DNA from: JAVWGW01 sp036651575
Lineage (GTDB): Bacteria; Actinomycetota; Coriobacteriia; Coriobacteriales; Eggerthellaceae
Direction: 5' to 3'
Assembly (NCBI GenBank): GCA_036651575.1
Contig: JAVVXN010000002.1
Span: 1 to 64,000, forward strand
DNA length: 64,000 nt
In this document: piece by piece, positions 43,499-51,485 of the stretch
Numbering within the stretch: position 1 is the stretch's first letter
Layout of the letters: every line of letters starts with the position of its first letter
Program-made: the position numbers and the translations under genes
Notes under the pieces: model-generated
The model's input: only the letters and a program-made list of their open reading frames with translations
Told to the model about the DNA's origin: nothing
Database searches by the model: none

Positions 43499-45052
43499 AT
43501 GACCGATATCGTAGGAAATGAAACGTTGCGAAGTCTATGGGATGACCTTGCGCTCACTCGCGCCACTAAGACGTTTCTTATATTTCAGGGTCGTCAGGGC
43601 TCCGTTTGCGAGTTCACCTATCGCGAGTTCAATGATGAAATCAATAAGACGGCTAATCTCTTTCTTTCTCTGGGTATATGCAAGGATGAAAAAGTGGCCG
43701 TACAATTGCACGCTTCTCCCGAATTCATGATGTGTCTTTTCGGTCTTGCTAAAATCGGAGCGGTAATGGTTCCGATGAACGAGCAGTATTTACGGGAAGA
43801 ATGTGAATACGTTTTAAATAAATGCGATGCGACAATCGCGGTTATCGAGCCGGAATATCTTGCATTATATCAAGATATTCAAGCGCAGAATGGTTTTCTT
43901 CCCAAAGGAATTTTGCTTGCTCGCGCGAAAGATCACCAGACAAATGTCAGGGATTTTGCGGGAATGAGACAGGTTCAACCAACCGTCTTGCGCGAGGTTC
44001 GGCCCCTTTGTTCTGATGATGTTGTCGAAATAATCTTTACTTCCGGAACGACCTCGCGTCCGAAAGGTGTCGTAGTGACACATTGCAACGTGCTGTATGC
44101 GGGTATGTATGGCGATTGGGAGATATCGCTGACTGCCCAAGATCGTCTCCTCACCACGATGCCCGCCTGCCATTCCAACTTTCAATTGGCGGCTCTGGCG
44201 CCGGTGATCTGTGCTGGAGCCACCATGATTGTGATTGAGAAGTACAGTGCCAAGCGGTTTTGGCAGCAAATCTGCGAGTATCGTGCCACGGTGACACAGT
44301 GCGTGGCAATGATGTTGCGCACCCTGCTGATGCAGCCAAAGTCTTCTACGGAAAAAAACCATTGCTTGCGTGATGTCTTGTACTTTATGCCGATCTCCGA
44401 TGAAGAAAAGCAGGCGTTTGAGAAACGCTTTGACGTGCGGATAATGAACACGTATGGGTCGACGGAGTCGCTTGTGTGGGTTTTGACCGATCCGCCAAGC
44501 GGTGCGCGCAAGTGGCCGTCAGTGGGAAGGGTGGGGTTGTCGTGTGAGGTGAAAATCGTCGATGATGCCGGCTGCGAGGTTGCGCCTTATGTAATCGGGG
44601 AAATCGTCGTTCGGGGCACCTCTGGTCGTACTATCATGAAAGAATACTACCGCGATCCCGAAGCAACTGCTCGCATCATCACGCCTGAAGGATGGATGCA
44701 TACCGGAGACAAAGGGTATGTCGATGCGTGTGGGTGGTTCTATTTTATCGATCGCAAAGTCAACATGATCAAGCGTTCTGGCGAAAACATCTCCACAACC
44801 GAACTCGAAAATGTGCTTGCCACCCACCCAAAAATTGCTGAAGCGGCGGTTATTGGCGTGTTTGATCCCGTGCGGGATCAGGCGGTCAAAGCATTTGTCC
44901 TACCCGTTCAGGGTGAAACTATACACGCACGAGAAGTGCTTGCGTACTGTGCTGAACATATGGCCGCTTTCAAGGTGCCCTCATTTGTTGAGATCGTTGA
45001 AAGTTTTCCCCATACCTGCAGCATGAAGATAGAAAAGAAATTTCTGAAATAG
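43499..45052 (+). CDS. caiC: CaiC-like acid-CoA ligase
   Basis: A 517-residue AMP-forming ligase, the same length as E. coli CaiC. Motifs are FTSGTTSRPKGVV (ATP loop), MNTYGSTESLVW, HTGDKGYVDACGWFYFIDR and KRSGENISTTELE, and the C-terminal lysine in CSMKIEKKFLK. It is expected to form the first CoA thioester of the substrate and start the CaiB transfer cycle. The start at ATG 43499 has GGGGAGG 8 bases upstream. Carnitine itself is not assured as substrate because no BCCT carrier or CaiD is present. Confidence 0.88.
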   Translation: MTDIVGNETLRSLWDDLALTRATKTFLIFQGRQGSVCEFTYREFNDEINKTANLFLSLGICKDEKVAVQLHASPEFMMCLFGLAKIGAVMVPMNEQYLREECEYVLNKCDATIAVIEPEYLALYQDIQAQNGFLPKGILLARAKDHQTNVRDFAGMRQVQPTVLREVRPLCSDDVVEIIFTSGTTSRPKGVVVTHCNVLYAGMYGDWEISLTAQDRLLTTMPACHSNFQLAALAPVICAGATMIVIEKYSAKRFWQQICEYRATVTQCVAMMLRTLLMQPKSSTEKNHCLRDVLYFMPISDEEKQAFEKRFDVRIMNTYGSTESLVWVLTDPPSGARKWPSVGRVGLSCEVKIVDDAGCEVAPYVIGEIVVRGTSGRTIMKEYYRDPEATARIITPEGWMHTGDKGYVDACGWFYFIDRKVNMIKRSGENISTTELENVLATHPKIAEAAVIGVFDPVRDQAVKAFVLPVQGETIHAREVLAYCAEHMAAFKVPSFVEIVESFPHTCSMKIEKKFLK

Positions 45053-45148
45053 CGCTCATGCGCTGCTTGCGGCGATTGTTGCCGCTTCATTCAAAGGTGC
45101 ACAGACACCCGTAAGGCCGTCGTGCGCCGCCAAGAAAGGAACATTATT

Positions 45149-46021
45149 ATGACTATCAGCACCGATATTGTCGGTAAAGAATTTGGACCGTTTGTTCGCG
45201 AATATACGTTTAAGGATCTTGAAATTTGCGCGCTTGGCTGCGGAGCTGCCTTCGACGGCAAGACCGACCTCGAGTATGTCAACGAAAAGGACGCTCACCA
45301 TCCCGACCTCAAAGTGCTTCCGATCTTCGGCGTACCGCTGACGGTGAACGAAGAGATGACCACAACGCTTGATTATGGCTATGACTACGCCGGATCACTG
45401 CATTACGGTTTTGAAATCAAATTCCACGCGCCGTTCAAGATGTCTGACCGCGTTGAAACTTTCGTTACCCAAGATGCGCTCTACGATCGCGGCGAAGGTC
45501 GCGGCAGCCTTTCGTGCCAGACCGGCCGTTCCTTCAGTTCCGATGGCACGCTTTTGTGCACGACCGAAACCTGGGATTGCTGCATCTATGATGGCGGCTG
45601 GGGCGGAGAAAAAGCTCCCAAGGATATCGTTGAAATCCCCGAGCGCTCAGCCGATGCAACGGTTGATGAGCTCTTCCCGCTCAATCAGCCGCTGATCTAT
45701 CGACTTATGGGGGACTGGCATCAGCAGCATATCGACTGGTCTTATACCGAGCAGACAGGGCTCGATCGTCCCATTGCTCATGCCATCAGCTATGCAGGCA
45801 TCGTCATGCGCCACGCTATCGCTACGTATTTCCCCGGTGAGCCCGAACGAATGACGCGCTTCAAGACGCGCGTAACTTCCCCGCTTATTCCTGGTACTCA
45901 GCTGCGCACCGAGATGTGGAAGGTTGGAGAAAAAGAGATTCGTTTTCGTCTGGTCGATGCTAACTACGAAGAAACTTCAGCTAAACCGCACTTGAATTAC
46001 GGCATTATCGAATGGGATTAG
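45149..46021 (+). CDS. MaoC-type hot-dog enoyl-CoA hydratase
   Basis: A 290-residue protein with two hot-dog-like halves, as in hydratase-2 and MaoC-type dehydratases. The C-terminal half has the active-site motif LMGDWHQQHIDW followed by RPIAHAISYAGI; the aspartate and histidine of the hydratase motif (GDxxxxH) are present. The N-terminal half, with PIFGVPLTVNEEM, is probably the non-catalytic lid. It should add or remove water across an enoyl-CoA, taking the place of the crotonase-fold CaiD. AAGAAAGGA precedes ATG 45149. Confidence 0.85.
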   Translation: MTISTDIVGKEFGPFVREYTFKDLEICALGCGAAFDGKTDLEYVNEKDAHHPDLKVLPIFGVPLTVNEEMTTTLDYGYDYAGSLHYGFEIKFHAPFKMSDRVETFVTQDALYDRGEGRGSLSCQTGRSFSSDGTLLCTTETWDCCIYDGGWGGEKAPKDIVEIPERSADATVDELFPLNQPLIYRLMGDWHQQHIDWSYTEQTGLDRPIAHAISYAGIVMRHAIATYFPGEPERMTRFKTRVTSPLIPGTQLRTEMWKVGEKEIRFRLVDANYEETSAKPHLNYGIIEWD

Positions 46022-46045
46022 GATCTGACTGTTTTTGAGTGTTAC

Positions 46046-46079
46046 CGCAGATGGGAATGTATTATTATTCCCATCTGCG
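46046..46079 (+). terminator. Hairpin after the hydratase gene
   Basis: CGCAGATGGGAAT (46046-46058) pairs perfectly over 13 bases with ATTCCCATCTGCG (46067-46079), loop GTATTATT. The next bases are not T-rich, so termination may depend on the hairpin alone. Confidence 0.6.
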
Positions 46080-46169
46080 CTCTGGGATTATGTGTCGGCG
46101 ACGAGGTTTCGATGAGGGTGAAACCCCGCCGCAGAAACATAGGACAAGAGGTAGGGAAGGTGTGGGTGC

Positions 46170-47642
46170 ATGGTAGAAGATCTTAAGAGCGTGACGCAAG
46201 TGATCAGTCCTCCGAGGGGGGACGTTTGTTCTGAAATCGGGCCGCTTGAAGATGTGGCGGGTTTGAAATCCAAGCACGTTTTGAAAAAAACGCTTGACGA
46301 TGTGGTGATGACACCCTTTTTGCGAAAAATTACCTTCTTTTCAAGTGGTGGGTCTTTTCTTGATGGTTACGTACTCTCTTTGATCGGGGTAGCTCTTACC
46401 CAAATCATTCCGAAGTTTCATTTAAATAGTGGATGGAGTGCAGCTATTGGTGCTGCCGTTTTGCTGGGTATCTTCGTGGGCACCATCGTGGGCGGGTATT
46501 TAACCGACCGTATCGGGCGTAAGAAGATGTTCATCATCGACGTGATCGCCATCGGAGTTTTTTCTCTTTTAAGCGTTTTTTGCTCAACGCCCCTCGAGCT
46601 GGTTGCTGCGCGTTTCTTTATCGGAGTTTTTATTGGAGCCGATTATCCTATAGCGACCTCGCTCATCGCTGAGTTTACTCCCAAACAGCATCGAGCTATC
46701 TCTATGGGTATGGTTTCTGCGGCGTGGTATCTTGGGGCTACGGTTGCTGCCGTGGTGGGTTATGCCCTGTACGGGCTTGAAAATGGATGGCAATGGATGC
46801 TTGGTAGTGCCGTTGTTCCCTGTATGTTTCTTCTCGTTGGGCGCCGCGATATCCCCGAGTCTCCGATGTGGCTTGCGCAAAAAGGACGAACTGCTGAAGC
46901 TGAAGAAATCACCCGTCGGGTATTTGGAGATGATGTTGAAATTGAAATGGAAGATCCGGGAGAAAAGACGCGCTTCAGGAAGATATTTGAAAAAGGCTAT
47001 CTCAGGCGCATCATTTTTCTGGGTATTTTAATTTTATGCCAAGTTGTTCCGATGTATGCGATCTATACGTTTGGACCTGAGATCATGACGGCGTTCGGTC
47101 TCGGGCAGGGACGCGAAGCGATTTTAGGGGAAAGTACCGTAAGCCTGTTTTTCCTGATTGGATCGATTCCTGCGATGTTTTGGCTCAACTCGATCGGTCG
47201 CCGTCCTTTGTTGATTGTGAGCTTGGCCTTGATGGCGGCTGGATTGCTTGTCTTGGGTTTTTTCCCGAATGCGCCGGTGTGGGTCATTATCGCAGCATTT
47301 GGTCTCTATGCATTTTTTAGTGGTGGACCGGGTATCTTGCAGTGGCTTTATCCCAATGAGCTTTTTCCAACGGAAGTGCGCGCAACGGCGGTCGGTATCG
47401 CCATCGCGTTTTCGCGCGTCGGTACGATTGTTGCCACGTATGCCACCCCGCTTTTTCTTGCAGCTTACGGAATTGGGCCAACGATGTTGGTGGCTGCAGG
47501 TTTGGTGCTGTTCGGGCTGGTGCTCTCGATAGTGATGGCTCCTGAAACGAAGGGGAAGTCACTCATTGAAACGAGCTCGCTCACGCACGCTTCATGCGCC
47601 GCTTCGGTTGGGGTGAGAAAACCTCCGAGGCGCAGCCGGTAA
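46170..47642 (+). CDS. MFS transporter, sugar/aromatic-acid symporter type
   Basis: A 490-residue carrier with 12 helices after a polar N-terminal segment of about 55 residues. The loop after helix 2 is DRIGRKKMF, GADYPIATSLIAEF follows, and the mid-protein loop carries RRDIPESPMWLAQKGR. The second-half loop is NSIGRRPL, and FPTEVRATAVG and PETKGKSL are further hallmarks of the PF00083 group. Aromatic acids and sugars are typical cargo. It replaces the BCCT carrier CaiT of carnitine operons. ATG 46170 follows GGGAAGG; a later ATG at residue 47 is possible. Confidence 0.87.
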   Translation: MVEDLKSVTQVISPPRGDVCSEIGPLEDVAGLKSKHVLKKTLDDVVMTPFLRKITFFSSGGSFLDGYVLSLIGVALTQIIPKFHLNSGWSAAIGAAVLLGIFVGTIVGGYLTDRIGRKKMFIIDVIAIGVFSLLSVFCSTPLELVAARFFIGVFIGADYPIATSLIAEFTPKQHRAISMGMVSAAWYLGATVAAVVGYALYGLENGWQWMLGSAVVPCMFLLVGRRDIPESPMWLAQKGRTAEAEEITRRVFGDDVEIEMEDPGEKTRFRKIFEKGYLRRIIFLGILILCQVVPMYAIYTFGPEIMTAFGLGQGREAILGESTVSLFFLIGSIPAMFWLNSIGRRPLLIVSLALMAAGLLVLGFFPNAPVWVIIAAFGLYAFFSGGPGILQWLYPNELFPTEVRATAVGIAIAFSRVGTIVATYATPLFLAAYGIGPTMLVAAGLVLFGLVLSIVMAPETKGKSLIETSSLTHASCAASVGVRKPPRRSR

Positions 47643-47810
47643 AAGTACCTAACTTCCGAAAGTGACAGGGAGGGTGTTTTGCGAAGGGCGACGTTTTCTT
47701 CTTCTTACCTGCCAAATCAGCCATAGTTAAATAATAAGTATTGGAGCTTTCGTTGCATTCTTGCGATGGAAAAACCTTCTGGGCGCGGCACAGTGTTGGT
47801 AGTGCATTTG

Positions 47811-47848
47811 CGAGCTTGTTCGGTGTTGGTATGCGTCGAACAAGCTCG
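47811..47848 (+). other. Perfect 12-base inverted repeat before fixA
   Basis: CGAGCTTGTTCG (47811-47822) and CGAACAAGCTCG (47837-47848) are exact inverted copies with a 14-base centre, 37 bases before the fixA ATG. No T run follows. It may be an operator or a 5'-UTR hairpin controlling fixABCX. Confidence 0.6.
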
Positions 47849-47885
47849 GTATCTACCTCGACAGCATAAGAAGGGAAAGATCTCA

Positions 47886-48644
47886 ATGAAAATCGTTGTT
47901 TCTCTCAAGGTTGTTTCTGATGATCAGGACATCCAAGTAGCAGGTGATGGCAGCCTTGATTTTTCCAAGGCACATCGCGTTGTTTCTCCGTATGATTTAA
48001 ACGCTATGGAAGCTGCGGCTCAGATGGCTGCCGCAGCAGCAGAATCTTGCGTTATCGGTATGACCGTGGGTGCCGCCGCCATCAATGACTCCAAATTAAA
48101 GAAAAATATTCTTGCGCGCGGTATCGATGAGCTCTACATGACCGCCGACGACGCGTGTGCCGATCTCGATTCTCGTGCAACCGCCGAAGCTCTGGCGGCG
48201 CTCGTCGCTCAGATCGGCGACTTTGACGTCATCGTATGCGGTGACGGTTCTGCTGACAATTACGCTCAGCAGGTTGATGTTCAACTTGCCGCAAAACTGG
48301 ATTTACCCATCGTCACTGCCGTGACGAAAATCACCCTGCACGATGATTTTCTTGAAGTTGAGCGCCTGCTCGAAGACGTTGTCGAAACCGTTTCCGTGCC
48401 GATGCCTGCAATCCTTACGGTTTCTCCTGACAGTGCTGTGCCTCGCATTCCCGGTATGAAAGATATTCTTGCTGCCGGCAAAAAGCCGTTGAAGGTAGTT
48501 GCCGCACAGGATTGCTTTGCCGCCACGGTGGAAACGCTTTCGTGTACAGCACCCAAGCAAACTGACCGTAAACTGAAAATGTTCGATGCAAGCGAAGATG
48601 GCGCTCTCGAGAGCTTTGCTGCCGCCATTAAAGCTGCTCTTTAA
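47886..48644 (+). CDS. fixA: Electron transfer flavoprotein beta subunit FixA
   Basis: A 252-residue ETF beta subunit. The N-terminus is MKIVVSLKVVSDDQDI, followed by VSPYDLNAMEAA and VIVCGDGSADN (nucleotide-binding region), and the C-terminus has the ETF-beta recognition area PRIPGMKDI. It pairs with FixB to carry electrons to the CaiA-like dehydrogenase. ATG 47886 is chosen by homology with AAGGGAAAGA upstream; the longer frame is a non-family basic stretch. It is the first of four closely spaced genes. Confidence 0.92.
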   Translation: MKIVVSLKVVSDDQDIQVAGDGSLDFSKAHRVVSPYDLNAMEAAAQMAAAAAESCVIGMTVGAAAINDSKLKKNILARGIDELYMTADDACADLDSRATAEALAALVAQIGDFDVIVCGDGSADNYAQQVDVQLAAKLDLPIVTAVTKITLHDDFLEVERLLEDVVETVSVPMPAILTVSPDSAVPRIPGMKDILAAGKKPLKVVAAQDCFAATVETLSCTAPKQTDRKLKMFDASEDGALESFAAAIKAAL

Positions 48645-48662
48645 AGGAAAGGTGACCTTATA

Positions 48663-49550
48663 ATGAAAGCTTTTGTTTTAGCTGAACGCGCCGATGCCGC
48701 TGTGAGCCTGTGTGCTGGTGCTCGCACAATCGCCGATGAGGTTGTTTTTGTGGCGATTGGTGATATGTCGGTTCCTGAGCAGATCGCTGATACTATCGCG
48801 CATATCACGTTGCCTGAAGGTTCTCTTTATGAAGACGCTGCCGGGGTGGTTATCGCTTTTTTCGACGCGGTATCGCCGGAGGTTATTTTTGTTGAGCCGA
48901 CTCGTCGCCTGAAGATTATTGCCGGCAGATTGGCCGCCCATGCGGGTGCGTCGACCATTACCGATGTGATCGAGTTTGATGGTGTTGCCGCAACGAACCG
49001 ATATTTTGGCGGTATTGCCCACAAGACACAAAAAGCGCTTGGCACGGCTGTCTACACGGTCTTTGCCGATGTTTTTACCGATTGCGTTTCTTCTGGGGCG
49101 AATACGGTTGCCGAGCTTGATTGGATCGAGCCAGCCCATCCGCTCACCCTGCTTTCTTCTCGGCCCCTCGAAAAAAGTGGTGTCGATTTATTTAAAGCTG
49201 ATGCGGTTGTTGCTGCGGGCCGTGGTTTCGCTCAAAAGGAAGACCTTGCTTTGGCTCGCGCCTTGTGCGATGCAATCGGTGCTGGCCTTGGCTGTTCACG
49301 TCCTTTGACCGAAGGGGTTGACTGGCTTCCTTCTGAAGTTTATATCGGCGTATCCGGTTTAATGCTTTCGCCGAAGGTGTATATCGGTGTCGGTATCTCT
49401 GGCCAGATGCAGCATATGGTTGGTTGCAATCGCGCAACGACTCTGTTTGCCATCAATAAGGACAAGAATGCCCCCATCTTCAAGCAGTGCGATTACGGTT
49501 TGGTGGGCGACCTTAAAACCGTGCTGCCCGCATTGACCGCGGTGCTCTAG
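48663..49550 (+). CDS. fixB: Electron transfer flavoprotein alpha subunit FixB
   Basis: A 295-residue ETF alpha subunit. The C-terminal FAD domain shows VAAGRGFAQKEDLALA, GCSRPLTEGVDWLP, VYIGVGISGQMQHMVG and INKDKNAPIFKQCDYGLVGD, the classic FAD-II motif order. The N-terminal half (~1-170) is more variable. It forms the FixAB heterodimer, delivering electrons between FixCX and the acyl-CoA dehydrogenase. AAAGGAAAGGTG precedes ATG 48663. fixC follows after 12 bases. Confidence 0.93.
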   Translation: MKAFVLAERADAAVSLCAGARTIADEVVFVAIGDMSVPEQIADTIAHITLPEGSLYEDAAGVVIAFFDAVSPEVIFVEPTRRLKIIAGRLAAHAGASTITDVIEFDGVAATNRYFGGIAHKTQKALGTAVYTVFADVFTDCVSSGANTVAELDWIEPAHPLTLLSSRPLEKSGVDLFKADAVVAAGRGFAQKEDLALARALCDAIGAGLGCSRPLTEGVDWLPSEVYIGVSGLMLSPKVYIGVGISGQMQHMVGCNRATTLFAINKDKNAPIFKQCDYGLVGDLKTVLPALTAVL

Positions 49551-49562
49551 AAAGAGGTAATC

Positions 49563-50849
49563 ATGGCAGATTTTGATGCGATCGTTGTCGGTTCTGGTTG
49601 TGCTGGTTCGGTTGCGGCCTACGAGTTGGCGCGCGCCGGCAAATCCGTGCTGGTGATTGAGCGTGGAAACAGTGCCGGTGCGAAAAACATGACCGGTGGG
49701 CGGATCTATTCGCACTCGTTAAAAAAAGTATTTCCTGATTTTGAGATACATGCTCCCCTTGAACGTAAAATAACGCACGAGCGTATCTCGATGCTATCTC
49801 CCGATGCGAACTGCACCGTTGATTTCACTTCGGCAGCGATGAATGAAACGGGTAAGGATTCCTACACCGTCTTGCGTGCCGTGTTTGACCCGTGGCTGGC
49901 GCAACAGGCCGAAGACGCAGGAGCCGAATATATTTACGGTATCGCCGTAGAGGATCTGATCGAACAAGACGGCAAAATTATTGGTGTTATGGCAGGCGAA
50001 GACGAAATTACCGCTGATGTTGTCGTGCTGTGCGATGGGGTGAATTCTCTTTTGACCGAAAAGGCTGTCGGTTTTAAGCGTCCCGCTGCGTCTGCTTTGG
50101 CTGTCGGAATCAAGCAGATTATCGAACTTCCCGAAAGGGTCATCGACGATCGCTTGCTGTGTGCGCAAGGCGAAGGTGCCGCCTGGTTGTTTGCAGGGGA
50201 CGCAACCTGTGGTCATGTTGGCGGCGGCTTTATGTATACGAATAAAGCGTCTATCTCATTGGGCCTGGTGGCGACGATTTCCGATGCGGCAACATCTGAC
50301 ATTCCGGTGTATCAGATGCTCGAGAACTTCAAAGCCCATCCGGCCGTAGCGCCGCTTATCCGTGGTGGTCGCGTACTTGAACATTCTGGCCACATGGTTC
50401 CTGAAGGGGGTCTTGATATGATGTGTGACCTGGTCGGTGACGGTGTCATGGTGGCCGGCGAGTCGGCTATGATGTGCGTCAATCTCGGATACCTGGTGCG
50501 GGGTATGGACTATGCGATCGCGGCCGGTATGCATGCGGGGCAGTGTGCCGCCCGCGCGCTTGATGCAGGGGATACCTCGAAGGCGGGATTGCAGTGCTAT
50601 GTCGATGCGCTCAATGAGAGTTTCGTACTCAAGGATCTCAAGCAATTTCGCCGTTTTCCGCACTTTATGGAATCGACTCCGCGTATGTTTAATGAATATC
50701 CTGCTCTGGTGCGTGACGTTATGAATGAGATGTTCGTTGTCGACGGCCAACCGGTTAAGCCGCTTAAGAAGTCGATTATGCCCCTCGTGAAAAACATTGG
50801 CATGATGAACCTTTTGAAAGATGTAAGAGGAGGCATGAAGGCCTTATGA
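49563..50849 (+). CDS. fixC: FixC flavoprotein (ETF-quinone oxidoreductase family)
   Basis: A 428-residue FAD protein. The dinucleotide motif VVGSGCAGSVAAYELA is at the N-terminus, the MTGGRIYSHSL segment follows, and a second FAD motif is MVAGESAMMCVNLGY. It belongs to the ETF:quinone oxidoreductase group and, with FixX, links FixAB to a quinone or other donor. FixABCX complexes can bifurcate electrons from NADH to ferredoxin and quinone in diazotrophs. In cai systems they feed CaiA. The end overlaps fixX by four bases (ATGA). Confidence 0.93.
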   Translation: MADFDAIVVGSGCAGSVAAYELARAGKSVLVIERGNSAGAKNMTGGRIYSHSLKKVFPDFEIHAPLERKITHERISMLSPDANCTVDFTSAAMNETGKDSYTVLRAVFDPWLAQQAEDAGAEYIYGIAVEDLIEQDGKIIGVMAGEDEITADVVVLCDGVNSLLTEKAVGFKRPAASALAVGIKQIIELPERVIDDRLLCAQGEGAAWLFAGDATCGHVGGGFMYTNKASISLGLVATISDAATSDIPVYQMLENFKAHPAVAPLIRGGRVLEHSGHMVPEGGLDMMCDLVGDGVMVAGESAMMCVNLGYLVRGMDYAIAAGMHAGQCAARALDAGDTSKAGLQCYVDALNESFVLKDLKQFRRFPHFMESTPRMFNEYPALVRDVMNEMFVVDGQPVKPLKKSIMPLVKNIGMMNLLKDVRGGMKAL

Positions 50850-51145
50850 ATATCTTAAAGCCAATAACGGTCAATGTTGATGAATTTTTAGCACTCAACA
50901 AATATAACGTCGATGAGGAACACGCCCATATCGAACTTGCTGAAGACCTCGATACTGCAGAGTTTATGAAGCTTGTTCGAGTGTGTCCTGCAGCTCTTTA
51001 CAAAATTGATGAGGATGGTGTCAAATCCTTCGATTATGCGGGATGTCTTGAGTGTGGTACGTGTCGGATCATCTGCGGTGACACCATTATTAAGAAATGG
51101 GAAAATCCGCAGCCAACGATGGGTGTTGAGTATCGCTTTGGGTAG
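50846..51145 (+). CDS. fixX: FixX ferredoxin-like protein
   Basis: A 99-residue iron-sulfur protein. Cysteines appear in VRVCPAALY and in the cluster motif GCLECGTCRIICGD, matching FixX, which partners FixC. The ATG overlaps the fixC stop (ATGA). It ends with the family-typical MGVEYRFG. It completes a full fixABCX set, followed by a strong terminator. Confidence 0.94.
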   Translation: MNILKPITVNVDEFLALNKYNVDEEHAHIELAEDLDTAEFMKLVRVCPAALYKIDEDGVKSFDYAGCLECGTCRIICGDTIIKKWENPQPTMGVEYRFG

Positions 51146-51202
51146 ACGCTTTGCCGTTGTCTGTTCGTGCACCATGTTTCTTTTAATTTAATTGTGAACC
51201 TT

Positions 51203-51248
51203 AAAACCTCGCGCGTTGTATGCAAATACCAACGCGTGAGGTTTTTTT
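51203..51248 (+). terminator. Intrinsic terminator after fixX
   Basis: AAACCTCGCGCGTT (51203-51216) pairs, with one bulge, to AACGCGTGAGGTTT (51231-51244), followed by seven T. The remaining 237 bases before the next gene hold no clear promoter or hairpin that I can support. Confidence 0.9.
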
Positions 51249-51485
51249 GTCTCGCTGTGTTTTAGTGTCGTTTTGAAGCGATCTGAGCGATATCGTGCTT
51301 TAGCTGCGTGATTGAGCCGGTTTAAGAGGGATTTGACCTGCCGTTTTTTTCGGGGCCTTTCATGGTGACGGACTATTTTTTCCCGGGGAAGGAGTTGCCC
51401 TTTTATCGGTAGGGTATTCGTGGTACTGTTAGCAAAGAAATGTGTACTTGCGAGACCGGATATAGTGCAAAAAGGAGGATTTCTT

